From Mesorhizobium sp. AR07 (lineage in GTDB: Bacteria > Pseudomonadota > Alphaproteobacteria > Rhizobiales > Rhizobiaceae), in the NCBI RefSeq assembly GCF_024746815.1, contig NZ_CP080525.1, forward strand, positions 186,001-250,000: DNA of 64,000 nt, in the 5' to 3' direction. Made by a program: the position numbers and the translations under genes. Position 1 is the first letter of the stretch; each line of letters begins with the position of its first letter. Shown one piece after another: positions 25,444 through 34,630 of the stretch. The notes beneath the pieces are model-generated. The model ran no database searches. It was not told the origin of the DNA and was given only the letters and a program-made list of their open reading frames with translations.

Positions 25444-28416
25444 ATGACCGACGAAACGCCCAACAGTTTAACGATCGACTATTCCAAGACGCTTTATCTG
25501 CCGCAGACGGATTTTCCGATGCGCGCCGGCTTGCCCGAAAAGGAGCCGCTGCTGGTCCAGCGCTGGCAGGATATGGACCTCTACCGCAAGCTGCGCGAAA
25601 GCGCTGCCGGCCGCACGAAATACGTGCTGCATGACGGCCCGCCCTACGCCAACGGCAACATCCATATCGGCCATGCCCTAAACAAGATCCTCAAGGACGT
25701 CATCACCCGCTCGTTCCAGATGCGCGGCTACGACTCGAACTACGTGCCTGGCTGGGACTGCCATGGCCTGCCGATCGAATGGAAGATCGAGGAGCAGTAC
25801 CGCGCCAAGGGCAAGAACAAGGACGAGGTTCCGGTCAACGAGTTCCGCCAGGAATGCCGCGAGTTCGCCGCGCACTGGATCACCGTGCAGGGCGGCGAGT
25901 TCCAGCGGCTCGGCGTCGTCGGAGACTTCAAGAACCCCTACACGACGATGGCTTTCCATGCCGAGGCACGCATTGCTGGCGAACTGCTGAAGTTCGCCAT
26001 GTCGGGCCAGCTCTATCGCGGCTCCAAGCCGGTGATGTGGAGCGTCGTCGAGCGTACCGCACTGGCCGAGGCCGAGGTCGAGTACCAGGACTATGAGTCC
26101 GACACGATTTGGGTGAAGTTTCCGGTCGTCAGCCTGGTCCGGCCCGTCGATGATGGCGAGACCAAACTGACGGAGGGAGCGCTCGATCTGCTGCAGGCGC
26201 ACGTCGTCATCTGGACGACGACGCCCTGGACGATCCCTGGCAATCGCGCCGTCAACTACTCGCCACGCATCGGCTATGGCCTCTACGAGGTGACAGTGGC
26301 CGAGAACGCGTTCGGCCCGCAGCCGGGCGAAAAGCTGATCTTCGCCGACGCGCTGGCCGAGGAATCCTCTGTCAAGGCCAAGGTCACCTTGAACCGGCTT
26401 CGCGATGTTTCGGCGCAAGAGCTTGGAAGTCTTACGCTTTCGCATCCGTTCAAGGGCTTTGGCGGCGGCTACGAATTTCCCGTGCCAATGCTTGCCGGCG
26501 ACCATGTCACCGACGATGCCGGCACCGGCTTCGTCCACACCGCGCCCGGCCACGGCCGCGAGGACTTTGACGCCTGGATGGACGCAGCAGTGGATCTGCG
26601 CGCCCGCGGCATCGACAGCGCCATCCCGTTCACCGTCGACGATGGCGGCTTCTTCACCAAGGACGCGCCGGGCTTCGGCCCGGACCGCGAGGGCGGGGCC
26701 GCACGCGTCATCGACGACAATGGCAAGAAGGGCAATGCCAACCAGGCGGTCATCGACGAACTGATCAAGCGCAATGCGCTGTTCGCGCGCGGCCGGCTGA
26801 AGCACAGCTACCCGCATTCCTGGCGGTCGAAGAAGCCAATCATCTTCCGCAACACGCCGCAGTGGTTCGTCTATATGGACAAGGACCTCGGCGACGGCTC
26901 GACGCTGCGCAGCCGCGCGCTGAAAGCGATCGACGATACCCGTTTCGTGCCCGCCGCCGGCCAGAACCGCATCCGCGCCATGATCGAGGAGCGCCCCGAC
27001 TGGGTGCTGTCGCGCCAGCGCGCCTGGGGTGTGCCGATCGCCGTATTCGCCGACGCCGACGGCAATGTGCTGAAGGACGAGGCGGTCAACCAGCGCATCA
27101 TGGACGCCTTCGAGAAGGAGGGTGCCGACGCCTGGTTCGCCGCCGGCGCCAAGGAGCGTTTCCTCGGCAATCACGATGCTTCGAAATGGAAGCAGGTGAT
27201 GGACATCCTCGACGTCTGGTTCGATTCGGGCTCGACGCACGCCTTCACGCTGGAGGATCGCCCGGATCTGAAATGGCCGGCCGACGTCTATCTGGAAGGC
27301 TCCGACCAGCATCGCGGCTGGTTCCATTCCTCGCTGCTGGAAAGCTGTGGCACCAGGGGCAGGGCGCCTTACGACACTGTCGTCACCCATGGCTTCACCA
27401 TGGACGAGGATGGGCGCAAGATGTCGAAGTCGCTCGGCAACACGGTCGTGCCGCAGGATGTCATCAAGCAGTCGGGCGCCGATATCCTGCGTCTGTGGGT
27501 GGTGACCACCGACTACTGGGAAGACCAGCGGCTCGGCAAGAACGTGCTGCAGACCAACATCGACGCCTACCGCAAGCTGCGCAACACCATCCGCTGGATG
27601 CTGGGCACGCTTGCCCACGACGATGGCGAAGAGGTGCCGCTGGACAAAATGCCGGAGCTGGAGCGGCTGATGCTGCACCGGCTGGCCGAGCTGGATGAAG
27701 TCGTGCGCTCGGGCTACGACGCCTTCGAGTTCAAGCGCATCACCCGCACGCTGCTCGACTTCATGGTTGTCGAACTGTCGGCCTTCTACTTCGACATCCG
27801 CAAGGACGCGCTCTACTGCGACGCACCGTCGAGCGTGAAACGCAAGGCCTCGGTACAGGTGGTGCGCCATCTCTTCGACTGTCTGGTGAAATGGCTGGCG
27901 CCGATGCTGCCCTTCACCATGGAAGAGGCCTGGCTCGACCGCCATCCGGACGCCGTCTCGGTGCATCTCGACCAGTTCCCGCAGATACCGGTGGACTGGA
28001 AGAACGAGGCGCTGGCGGAAAAGTGGCGCAAGGTGCGGCAGGTGCGCCGTGTCGTCACCGGCGCGCTGGAGATCGCGCGCGCCCAGAGGGTGATCGGTTC
28101 GTCGCTGGAAGCCGTGCCGGTCGTCACCATCGACGATGCGGCGCTCGAGGCGGCGATATCGGATGTCGACATGGCCGAGATGGCGATCACCAGCGAACTG
28201 GTAATCGTGCATGGGCAGGCGCCGGCAGGCGCCTTCACGCTCGACGACGTCAGGGGCGTCGCCGTGGTGGTCGAGAAGGCGCAGGACCGCGGCCTGGTGA
28301 AATGCGCACGGTCCTGGCGCTACACCGCCGATGTCGGGCAGGACGCTGCGTTTCCTGATGTTTCGGCGCGCGATGCGGCGGTGCTGCACGAGTTGAAGGC
28401 GCTTGGCCGGCTTTGA
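25444..28416 (+). CDS. ileS: Isoleucine--tRNA ligase
   Basis: A 990-residue class I synthetase that charges tRNA-Ile. The HIGH signature is in [14 protein letters not shown] near residue 72 and KMSKS in [12 protein letters not shown] near residue 660; [12 protein letters not shown] marks the editing domain. No zinc-finger extension is seen at the C-terminus. I chose the ATG at 25444 ([16 protein letters not shown]), the family's usual start; the frame continues to 25303 through repeat sequence. The long minus-strand frame opposite is a codon-bias shadow. Confidence 0.96.
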   Translation: MTDETPNSLTIDYSKTLYLPQTDFPMRAGLPEKEPLLVQRWQDMDLYRKLRESAAGRTKYVLHDGPPYANGNIHIGHALNKILKDVITRSFQMRGYDSNYVPGWDCHGLPIEWKIEEQYRAKGKNKDEVPVNEFRQECREFAAHWITVQGGEFQRLGVVGDFKNPYTTMAFHAEARIAGELLKFAMSGQLYRGSKPVMWSVVERTALAEAEVEYQDYESDTIWVKFPVVSLVRPVDDGETKLTEGALDLLQAHVVIWTTTPWTIPGNRAVNYSPRIGYGLYEVTVAENAFGPQPGEKLIFADALAEESSVKAKVTLNRLRDVSAQELGSLTLSHPFKGFGGGYEFPVPMLAGDHVTDDAGTGFVHTAPGHGREDFDAWMDAAVDLRARGIDSAIPFTVDDGGFFTKDAPGFGPDREGGAARVIDDNGKKGNANQAVIDELIKRNALFARGRLKHSYPHSWRSKKPIIFRNTPQWFVYMDKDLGDGSTLRSRALKAIDDTRFVPAAGQNRIRAMIEERPDWVLSRQRAWGVPIAVFADADGNVLKDEAVNQRIMDAFEKEGADAWFAAGAKERFLGNHDASKWKQVMDILDVWFDSGSTHAFTLEDRPDLKWPADVYLEGSDQHRGWFHSSLLESCGTRGRAPYDTVVTHGFTMDEDGRKMSKSLGNTVVPQDVIKQSGADILRLWVVTTDYWEDQRLGKNVLQTNIDAYRKLRNTIRWMLGTLAHDDGEEVPLDKMPELERLMLHRLAELDEVVRSGYDAFEFKRITRTLLDFMVVELSAFYFDIRKDALYCDAPSSVKRKASVQVVRHLFDCLVKWLAPMLPFTMEEAWLDRHPDAVSVHLDQFPQIPVDWKNEALAEKWRKVRQVRRVVTGALEIARAQRVIGSSLEAVPVVTIDDAALEAAISDVDMAEMAITSELVIVHGQAPAGAFTLDDVRGVAVVVEKAQDRGLVKCARSWRYTADVGQDAAFPDVSARDAAVLHELKALGRL

Positions 28417-28462
28417 TTGGCCGGCCGATCGGAAAGGCTCTATCGGTGCACAAATGCCACGC

Positions 28463-28483
28463 TGGGCGGGTGAAAACCGCCCA
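28463..28483 (+). terminator. GC hairpin after ileS (possible terminator)
   Basis: TGGGCGG and CCGCCCA (7 bp, loop GTGAAAA) form a hairpin 47 bases after the ileS stop, extendable by an ACGC/GCGT pairing with one bulged base. No T-tract follows, so intrinsic termination is uncertain. Confidence 0.35.
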
Positions 28484-28632
28484 CGCGTTGCCCTTAACGA
28501 GTGGTTGAGGTAAACACGCGAAACTCCGGAAGACAAATTGTCGCCGGATTTCCGTCGCAAGTGCTTGGACGATGGGGACCGGACATCAGGCCGGTGGCAA
28601 TCGAGAGGCTGTCTAGAGTGGGACTTTTTGGC

Positions 28633-29313
28633 ATGACCGAGAGATATAACGCGCGCCTTGCGCTGCTGGCGCCGCTTGTCGCATCGGGCCTGGCTCTGTC
28701 CGGCTGCATGGGCTCTCCGACCTACGGCACCGACAAGACCGCCGGCGCACAGCTGGCCGGCGATATTTCCAGCGCCTTTTCGTTTGCGCCGAAGCACAAG
28801 GACCAGATCGACTACAAGCCGCGTCCGACGCTGGTGAAGCCGGCGCCAGGCCAGAAGGACGCGCTGCCGGCGCCGCAGGACAGCATCGAGACGGCGAGCG
28901 CCGAATGGCCCGAATCGCCAGAGCAGCGCCGCGCCCGCCTGCGCGCCGACGCCACCGCCCATCAGAACGATCCGGCTTATCAGTCGGAGATCGTCAACGA
29001 CGTCCAGACCGACCCCGAAGCGGTAAAAAAGATGCTGGCGGAGTCGGGTTCGGGCCATCCGCCGCGCTGGACTCCAGCCGATTCCGACAAGGGCCGCGCC
29101 GCCGAGATCCAGCGCCGCCTTGCCGAAAGCAAGCAGGGCGACCCGAACACCCGCAAATATCTGAGCGAACCGCCAGTGCAGTATCGTGTCGCGGCAAGCA
29201 CCGCGCCGCAAGATCAGCTTGGCGAGGACGAGTACAAGAAGGAACGCCGCCTGAAGAAAGAGGCGGAAGGCAAGAAGGGCAGCGGCTGGTTCGACTGGCT
29301 GCCGTCGCTGTAA
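28633..29313 (+). CDS. Putative lipoprotein, unknown function
   Basis: A 226-residue protein with a lipoprotein signal, MTERYNARLALLAPLVASGL followed by ALSGC, lipobox LSGC. The mature part is polar, rich in Pro, Asp, Glu and Lys, with no fold that I recognise. It has repeated short helices (SPEQRRARLRADATAHQND, DPEAVKKMLAE), a basic KKERRLKKEAEGKK segment and a C-terminal WFDWLPSL. It may be a periplasmic membrane-anchored linker. The ATG at 28633 is preferred; a GTG at 28618 with GAGAGG upstream is possible. It converges on tadA, with 10 bases between the stops. Confidence 0.75.
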   Translation: MTERYNARLALLAPLVASGLALSGCMGSPTYGTDKTAGAQLAGDISSAFSFAPKHKDQIDYKPRPTLVKPAPGQKDALPAPQDSIETASAEWPESPEQRRARLRADATAHQNDPAYQSEIVNDVQTDPEAVKKMLAESGSGHPPRWTPADSDKGRAAEIQRRLAESKQGDPNTRKYLSEPPVQYRVAASTAPQDQLGEDEYKKERRLKKEAEGKKGSGWFDWLPSL

Positions 29314-29323
29314 AACGCGCGGT

Positions 29324-29773
29324 TCAGCCGCGCCGCTCGCGGAAAAATTCCTTCAGCAGCAGGGCCGCTTCGGTCTCGCCCATGCCCGGGTAGATATCCG
29401 GCGTGTGGTGGCAGGTTGGCGAGGCGAAGAAGCGCACGCCGTTGACCACCGCGCCGCCCTTGTCGTCGGTCGCGCCGAAATAGAGCCGGCGCAGCCGGGC
29501 GAAGGAAATGGCGCCCGCGCACATGGCGCAAGGCTCCAGCGTTACATAGAGATCATGGCCGGTGAGCCGCTCGCTCGAGAGTTTGCGGCAGGCTTCGCGG
29601 ATGACCAGCATCTCGGCATGCGCCGTCGGGTCGGCAAGCTCGCGTGTGCGGTTGCCGGCGCTGGCGACAATGCCATCGCCGCTGGCGATGACGGCGCCGA
29701 CCGGCACTTCGCCGCGCTGCGCCGCAGCTTCCGCCTCTTTCAGCGCCAGCGCCATGAAATCCGGCTGCTTCAC
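29324..29773 (-). CDS. tadA: tRNA-specific adenosine deaminase
   Basis: A 149-residue zinc deaminase that makes inosine at the wobble position of tRNA-Arg(ACG). The zinc ligands are present in TAHAEMLVI (HAE) and LEPCAMCAGAI (PCxxC). Length suits TadA rather than larger guanine or cytosine deaminases. The start is a GTG at 29773 with GGAAATCGC upstream. A cluster of palindromes lies between it and the pseudouridine synthase gene. Confidence 0.92.
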   Translation of the reverse strand: MKQPDFMALALKEAEAAAQRGEVPVGAVIASGDGIVASAGNRTRELADPTAHAEMLVIREACRKLSSERLTGHDLYVTLEPCAMCAGAISFARLRRLYFGATDDKGGAVVNGVRFFASPTCHHTPDIYPGMGETEAALLLKEFFRERRG

Positions 29774-29807
29774 GCGATTTCCATTCCGATTGTCTCCTCG
29801 CCACTCT

Positions 29808-29903
29808 GGAGCAAGTCCGTTTCAGGATGAACCGCACTTGCTCCAGGCTTTTGGTTTTCGTTTGTCCTTTGGGAAAAACCGGTCTCCACTTTTCCCTGAC
29901 AAA
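29808..29903. repeat. Two-hairpin extragenic repeat, family B copy 1
   Basis: First hairpin: GGAGCAAGT (29808-29816) with ACTTGCTCC (29836-29844). Second hairpin: TTTGTC (29861-29866) with GACAAA (29898-29903), enclosing GGGAAAA and TTTTCCC. The two-hairpin architecture and the GGAAAA...ACTTTTCC core are shared with 46276-46372. It is non-coding and lies upstream of tadA. Confidence 0.6.
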
Positions 29904-29924
29904 CTCTGGTGATCCTGTTATTGA

Positions 29925-29972
29925 GCGCATGACCTCGAAAATCGGACTCGGCTTTCGAGAATGATCATGCGC
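29925..29972. repeat. Extragenic palindrome, family C
   Basis: GCGCATGA (29925-29932) pairs with TCATGCGC (29965-29972), and CTCGAAA with TTTCGAG inside, forming a long hairpin. The pattern resembles common Mesorhizobium-type GCGCATGA...TCATGCGC repeats; this is from memory and was not searched. Confidence 0.6.
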
Positions 29973-29984
29973 CAAATCAAAAGT

Positions 29985-30030
29985 GCTACAGCGTTCGTTG
30001 CGCGCCCAAAAGGATGCGCCACGCTGTAGC
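29985..30030. repeat. Extragenic palindrome, family D
   Basis: GCTACAGCGT (29985-29994) and ACGCTGTAGC (30021-30030) are a perfect 10-bp inverted repeat, with a smaller GCGC-rich stem inside. It resembles rhizobial CTACAGCG/CGCTGTAG intergenic palindromes. It ends 22 bases before the pseudouridine synthase start, so it is in that mRNA leader. Confidence 0.6.
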
Positions 30031-30052
30031 AGCGCAAACGGGCAAAGGCCAC

Positions 30053-32239
30053 ATGGACGACAACGACAAGAAATTCCGACCCAAGAAGGGTCCGGTCAAA
30101 AGCGGCTCGAACGCCGCGGGACCGCGCAGCCGTGACGGCGCCGCCGGCAAAGGCGGCAAGCCGTCCTTTGGCGCCAAGAAACCCTACGCACCACGCGGCG
30201 ACGGGCCGATGGCCGCCGAAGGCGAGCGGCCGAAGCGCGACTTCAAGGGCGGCGACAAGCCATTCAGCAAGGGGCCGCGTCCCGAAGGCAAGCCATTTGA
30301 AAAGCGCGAAGGGCCGCGTAAACCCTATGCGCCGCGCGGTGACCGCCCAATGGCGGCCGAAGGCGAGCGCAAGCCGTATGAAAAGCGCGAAGGACCGCGC
30401 AAACCCTATGCGCCGCGCGGTGACCGCCCAATGACGGCCGAAGGCGAGCGCAAGCCGTATGAAAAGCGTGAAGGACCGCGCAAGCCCTACGCGCCGCGTG
30501 GCGACCGTCCGGTGGCCGCCGAAGGCGAGCGCAAGCCGTATGAAAAGCGCGAAGGACCGCGCAAGCCTTATGCGCCGCGTGGGGATCGCCCGGTAGCGGC
30601 CGAAGGCGAGCGCAAGCCGTATGAAAAGCGCGAAGGACCGCGCAAGCCCTACGCACCGCGCGGCGACCGTCCGGTGGCGGCGGCAGCGGAGGGCGAAAAG
30701 CGTTTCGACCGTCCCAAGCGTGATTTTGGCGATCGTGCGCCGCGAGACGCCGGCGATCGTCCGAAGCGTGACTTCGCTGACCGCCCGAAGCGTGACTTCG
30801 GCGGCGACCGTCCCAAGCGCGACTTTGGCGATCGGCCGCAAGGGGCATCGGGCGCTGGTTTCAAGCCGCGTCCGCGTTCCCCGGACGTGCCGGAAGAGGC
30901 AGGCGAACGCATCGCCAAGCGGCTGGCGCGTGCCGGCCTCGCCTCACGCCGCGATGCCGAGGAGCTGATCGCTGCCGGCCGCGTCAAGGTCAATGGCCGC
31001 GCGCTGACCTCGCCGGCCTTCAATGTGATGCCCGACGACATCATCCATCTCGACGGCATGGAAATCCCGCCGATCGAACGCACGCGCCTGTTCCTGTTCC
31101 ACAAGCCGGCCGGCGTCGTCACCACCAACCGCGATCCCGAGGGCCGCAAGACCGTCTTCGACGTGCTGCCGGCTGAATTGCCGCGGCTGATGACCATCGG
31201 CCGGCTCGACATCAACACCGAAGGCCTGCTGCTGCTCACCAATGATGGCGGCCTGTCGCGCGTGCTCGAACTGCCGGCCACCGGCTGGCTGCGCCGCTAC
31301 CGGGTGCGCGTGCATGGCAAGGTCGAGGAAAGCGCGCTCGCCGGCCTGCGTGAAGGCATTGCCGTCGACGGCGTCTTCTACGGCGCCATCGAAGCGACGC
31401 TCGACCGCGAGCAGGGCACCAATGCCTGGCTGACGATCGGCCTGCGCGAGGGCAAGAACCGCGAAGTCAGGAACATCCTCGGTTCGCTCGGTCTCGATGT
31501 GACGCGGCTGATCCGCATCTCCTACGGGCCGTTCCAGCTCGACGACCTCGCCGAGGGCCATGTGCTGGAGATCAAGGGCAGGGTGCTGCGCGACCAGCTT
31601 GGCGAGCGCCTGGTCGAGGAATCCGGCGCCAATTTCGATGCCGAGATATCAAAGCCGTTTTCCAACAAGCCGGTGCGGCGCACCGAAATCCGCGAGCCGG
31701 AGCCGGAACGGCCGAAGTTCACCCGTGACGGCGAGCGCCGGCCGATCGGCGAGGGCGGACTGATCAAGAACCGCAAGCGCCGCGAAGGCAGCCGCGACGA
31801 AGCACTGGGCAAGCTGTCGACCAGTCCCGACAGGGGCTCCGCGCCGGAAAAGAGCTTTGGCGAGCGCGGCCCGCGGCCCGAACGCAGCTTCGGCGACAAG
31901 CCCCGTGGCGGCTTCGGCGACAAGCCGCGTGGCGGTTTTGGCGACAAGCCTCGTGGCGGTGGCAAGAAGTCCGAGCGCGAGCAGCGGCCGATCGAGCCGC
32001 CCGGCCAGCGCAAAGCCAATGTCTGGATGGCGCCCGGCGCGCGGCCGATCGGCAAGGGCAGGGCAGAAGCGGACGCCGCCAAGGCGGCCGAGGCCAAGGC
32101 GCGCAAGGCGTCGTTCAAGCCGTCTTATGGCAAACCGGCCGGCGCAAAGCCGTTCGGCAAGCCGCGTGGCGAGCGTCCGGGCGGCGCCGGTGGCGGTGAG
32201 CGGCCGCGCGGCGGCCCCAAAGGCCCCAGAACGAGATGA
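30053..32239 (+). CDS. RsuA/RluB-family pseudouridine synthase with long repetitive tails
   Basis: A 728-residue protein with a catalytic core of normal size. Residues 1-~280 are disordered, Lys/Arg/Pro-rich, with five tandem 27-residue repeats beginning KPYEKREGPRKPYAPRGDRP. An S4 RNA-binding domain follows (ERIAKRLARAGLASRRDAEE, ~284-330), then the synthase domain with the catalytic Asp in TIGRLDINTEGLLLL near residue 384. Residues ~540-728 are again basic, with GFGDKPRG repeats. It should modify 23S rRNA (RluB-like). The tails probably bind RNA non-specifically. Its stop overlaps rsmD as ATGA. Confidence 0.88.
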   Translation: MDDNDKKFRPKKGPVKSGSNAAGPRSRDGAAGKGGKPSFGAKKPYAPRGDGPMAAEGERPKRDFKGGDKPFSKGPRPEGKPFEKREGPRKPYAPRGDRPMAAEGERKPYEKREGPRKPYAPRGDRPMTAEGERKPYEKREGPRKPYAPRGDRPVAAEGERKPYEKREGPRKPYAPRGDRPVAAEGERKPYEKREGPRKPYAPRGDRPVAAAAEGEKRFDRPKRDFGDRAPRDAGDRPKRDFADRPKRDFGGDRPKRDFGDRPQGASGAGFKPRPRSPDVPEEAGERIAKRLARAGLASRRDAEELIAAGRVKVNGRALTSPAFNVMPDDIIHLDGMEIPPIERTRLFLFHKPAGVVTTNRDPEGRKTVFDVLPAELPRLMTIGRLDINTEGLLLLTNDGGLSRVLELPATGWLRRYRVRVHGKVEESALAGLREGIAVDGVFYGAIEATLDREQGTNAWLTIGLREGKNREVRNILGSLGLDVTRLIRISYGPFQLDDLAEGHVLEIKGRVLRDQLGERLVEESGANFDAEISKPFSNKPVRRTEIREPEPERPKFTRDGERRPIGEGGLIKNRKRREGSRDEALGKLSTSPDRGSAPEKSFGERGPRPERSFGDKPRGGFGDKPRGGFGDKPRGGGKKSEREQRPIEPPGQRKANVWMAPGARPIGKGRAEADAAKAAEAKARKASFKPSYGKPAGAKPFGKPRGERPGGAGGGERPRGGPKGPRTR
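30290..30700 (+). repeat. Five tandem 81-bp repeats inside the pseudouridine synthase gene
   Basis: Units start at 30290, 30371, 30452, 30533 and 30614; each encodes 27 residues, the last with an extra AA. DNA identity between units is high, with changes mostly at third positions, plus M/V and A/T swaps in the protein. Being in frame, they should expand or shrink by recombination without breaking the gene. They are coding, not a CRISPR array. Confidence 0.85.
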
Positions 32240-32790
32240 GAATTGTCGGTGGTGAGTTTCGCGGGCGTCCGCTGGCGACGCCCCGCACCAGCGCCATTCG
32301 TCCGACGACCGATCGCACACGCGAGGCCGTCTTCAACGTGCTGGCGCATCGCTTCGCGGAGCAACTGGACGGCGCGCGCGTGCTCGACCTGTTCGCCGGC
32401 ACTGGTGCGCTCGGCCTCGAAGCCCTGTCGCGCGGTGCGTCTTACAGCGTCTTCATCGAGGAATCGGCGGAGGGCCGGGGCCTGATCCGCGACAACGTCG
32501 AGGCGTTCGGTCTGACCGGCCGCACCAAGATTTTTCGTCGCGATGCGACCGGCCTTGGCGAGGCCGGCACGCTGGCGCCGTTCGGCCTCGTCTTCGCCGA
32601 CCCACCCTACGGCAAGGGCCTTGGCGAGCGCGCTCTGCAGTCCGCCAAGGCCGGCGGCTGGCTTCGCCCCGGCGCGCTGTGCGTGGTCGAGGAGGCGGCA
32701 GTGGCTCCCTTCGAGCCAGGCCCCGGCTTTTCCGTGCTTGACGAGCGCAACTATGGCGAGACGGTGATCCGCTTCATCGAGGCCGCCTGA
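32236..32790 (+). CDS. rsmD: 16S rRNA (guanine(966)-N(2))-methyltransferase
   Basis: A 184-residue SAM-dependent enzyme that methylates G966 in small-subunit assembly. Motif I is VLDLFAGTGALGLEALSRGA near residue 52, and the catalytic FADPPYGKG near residue 119; MRIVGGEFRGRPLATP is the typical N-terminus. It overlaps the pseudouridine synthase by ATGA, so two rRNA-modifying enzymes are coupled. Confidence 0.93.
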   Translation: MRIVGGEFRGRPLATPRTSAIRPTTDRTREAVFNVLAHRFAEQLDGARVLDLFAGTGALGLEALSRGASYSVFIEESAEGRGLIRDNVEAFGLTGRTKIFRRDATGLGEAGTLAPFGLVFADPPYGKGLGERALQSAKAGGWLRPGALCVVEEAAVAPFEPGPGFSVLDERNYGETVIRFIEAA

Positions 32791-32910
32791 TACGCCTTGC
32801 ACCCATGGCCGGCCTCTTTGCCGCCGCCTTTGCCGGCAACATGACCAACAATTCACTTTGCTTGTCGCCAGCACCATGCCTATCGTCCTGCCAGGAAATC
32901 GGAGCCATTG

Positions 32911-34299
32911 ATGACAACTAAGGCTGAATGGCTGCGCGGACCGCTGCTGGCGACATCGCTGGCTTTCGCTATGACCGGCCCGGTGCTGGCCGACAGCCCC
33001 GTGTCGCCCAACACGAAGCCGGCCGCGTTCAAGGTGACGGATTTCCTGCTCGACAACGGCATGGAGGTCGTCGTCATCCCCGACCACCGCGCGCCGATCG
33101 TCACCCATATGGTGTGGTACAAGATCGGCAGCGCCGACGAGCCGCCGGGCAAGTCCGGCATCGCCCATTTCTTCGAACATCTGATGTTCAAGGCGACGAC
33201 CCATCATGCGGCCGGCGAGTTCGACCGCGCCGTCTCCGACATAGGCGGCTCCAACAACGCCTTCACCTCCTACGACTACACCGCCTTCCACGAGACCGTG
33301 GCGCCATCGGCGCTCGAGCTGATGATGAGCTTCGAGGCCGACCGCATGCGCAACCTCATCCTCACCGACGATGTCATCAAGACCGAGCGCGACGTCATCC
33401 TCGAGGAGCGCCGCTCGCGCATCGACAACAATCCGCAAGCCGTGCTGGACGAGGAAGTCGACGCCACGCTGTGGCAGAATCAGCCCTACCGCATCCCAGT
33501 CATCGGCTGGATGCAGGAGATGCAGCAGCTGAACCGCACCGACGCCACCGCCTTCTATGACAAATACTATCGGCCCAACAACGCCGTGCTGATCGTCGCC
33601 GGCGATGTCGAGCCGGACAGGGTGAGGGCGCTGGCCGAAAAGACCTTCGGCAAGGTGCCGCGCGGTCCTGATCTGCCGCCGCGCATCCGCCCGGTCGAGC
33701 CGGAGCAGAACACCAAGCGCACGGTCACGCTCGCCGATGCCCGCGTCAGCGTGCCGAGCTTTTCCACGCAATGGGTGGTGCCGTCCTATCATTCCGGCAA
33801 GCCGGGCGAGGCCGAAGCGCTCGACCTGCTGGCGGAGATCCTTGGCGGCGGCAACCGCAGCCGGCTCTACCAGGCGCTCGTCGTCCAGCAAGGCATCGCG
33901 TCCAGCGCCGGCGCCTACTTCCAGGGCGCCATGCTCGACGACACCAATTTCACCGTCTATGGCTCCCCGCGCGGCGATGCCAAGCTCGCCGACGTCGAAG
34001 CGGCGGTCGATGCCGAGGTGGCGCGTATCGCCAAGGACGGCGTCACATCGGCGGAGCTGGAAAAGGCCAAGGACCGCTATGTGCGCTCGATGATCTTTGC
34101 CCGCGACAAGCAGGATTCCATGGCCAACATCTACGGCTCCACGCTTGCCACCGGCGGCAATGTGCAGGACGTCCAGCAATGGCCGGACCGCATCCGCAAG
34201 GTCACGACAGACGAGGTCAAGGCCGTCGCCGCGCGCTACCTGGTGCTCGCCCGGTCGACGACCGGCTATTTGCTGCCGCAGCAACAGGCGGGGAATTGA
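32911..34299 (+). CDS. M16-family zinc peptidase, catalytic subunit
   Basis: A 462-residue protein with a signal peptide ([14 protein letters not shown], cut before DSPVS) and an intact inverted zinc motif HFFEH in [14 protein letters not shown] near residue 88, with the downstream Glu region [11 protein letters not shown]. It is a pitrilysin/processing-peptidase-like enzyme of the periplasm. The ATG at 32911 follows GGAG. The next gene encodes a partner without the zinc motif, the usual M16B heterodimer. Confidence 0.9.
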   Translation: MTTKAEWLRGPLLATSLAFAMTGPVLADSPVSPNTKPAAFKVTDFLLDNGMEVVVIPDHRAPIVTHMVWYKIGSADEPPGKSGIAHFFEHLMFKATTHHAAGEFDRAVSDIGGSNNAFTSYDYTAFHETVAPSALELMMSFEADRMRNLILTDDVIKTERDVILEERRSRIDNNPQAVLDEEVDATLWQNQPYRIPVIGWMQEMQQLNRTDATAFYDKYYRPNNAVLIVAGDVEPDRVRALAEKTFGKVPRGPDLPPRIRPVEPEQNTKRTVTLADARVSVPSFSTQWVVPSYHSGKPGEAEALDLLAEILGGGNRSRLYQALVVQQGIASSAGAYFQGAMLDDTNFTVYGSPRGDAKLADVEAAVDAEVARIAKDGVTSAELEKAKDRYVRSMIFARDKQDSMANIYGSTLATGGNVQDVQQWPDRIRKVTTDEVKAVAARYLVLARSTTGYLLPQQQAGN

Positions 34300-34406
34300 T
34301 TTGACCGAGCATCTCACCCTCACGCGCGCAGGGCAGCCGGTTCGGCTGCCGGCTGCGTACCAGGCCCGTTCCGGGCACCATCCTTCGCTCATTACAGATG
34401 CCGGCT

Positions 34407-34582
34407 CCGCCCCTCACCTGCCTGCCGGCATCCTCTCCCCGTATAGCGGCGGGGAGAGGGGCGCCATCATCAATGGTTTCGCCAATCACCAAGGTTGGAA
34501 GAATGGGGCCGAGACCGCGGCCAGCCCCCTTCTCCCCGTCACTACACGGGGAGAAGGTGCCGGCAGGCGGATGAGGGGCGGC
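34407..34582. repeat. Palindromic repeat element, family E copy 1, between the M16 genes
   Basis: The ends CCGCCCCTCACCTGCCTGCC and GGCAGGCGGATGAGGGGCGG are imperfect inverted repeats. Inside are TCTCCCCGTATAG and CTACACGGGGAGA hairpins. A relative with the same ends is at 36003-36234. The rest of the 331-bp gap (34300-34630) holds no gene; the downstream M16 start and its GGAAG ribosome-binding site lie at its right edge. Confidence 0.7.
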
Positions 34583-34630
34583 GGCGACTTCGACAATTGT
34601 TCGTCTCGAGTACAAGTTGGAAGCCATCAT

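Noticed and set aside
25678..29211. Minus-strand open frame of 1177 codons opposite ileS
   Set aside because: It mirrors a strongly biased GC-rich gene; the translation is Arg/His/Val-rich without any domain, while ileS has full signatures.
30290..30700. Regular direct repeats resembling a CRISPR array
   Set aside because: The repeats are contiguous, in frame, 81 bp long and without unique spacers; there are no cas genes.
32125..34392. Minus-strand open frame of 755 codons opposite rsmD and the M16 gene
   Set aside because: No domain and no start signal; the plus-strand genes are well supported.
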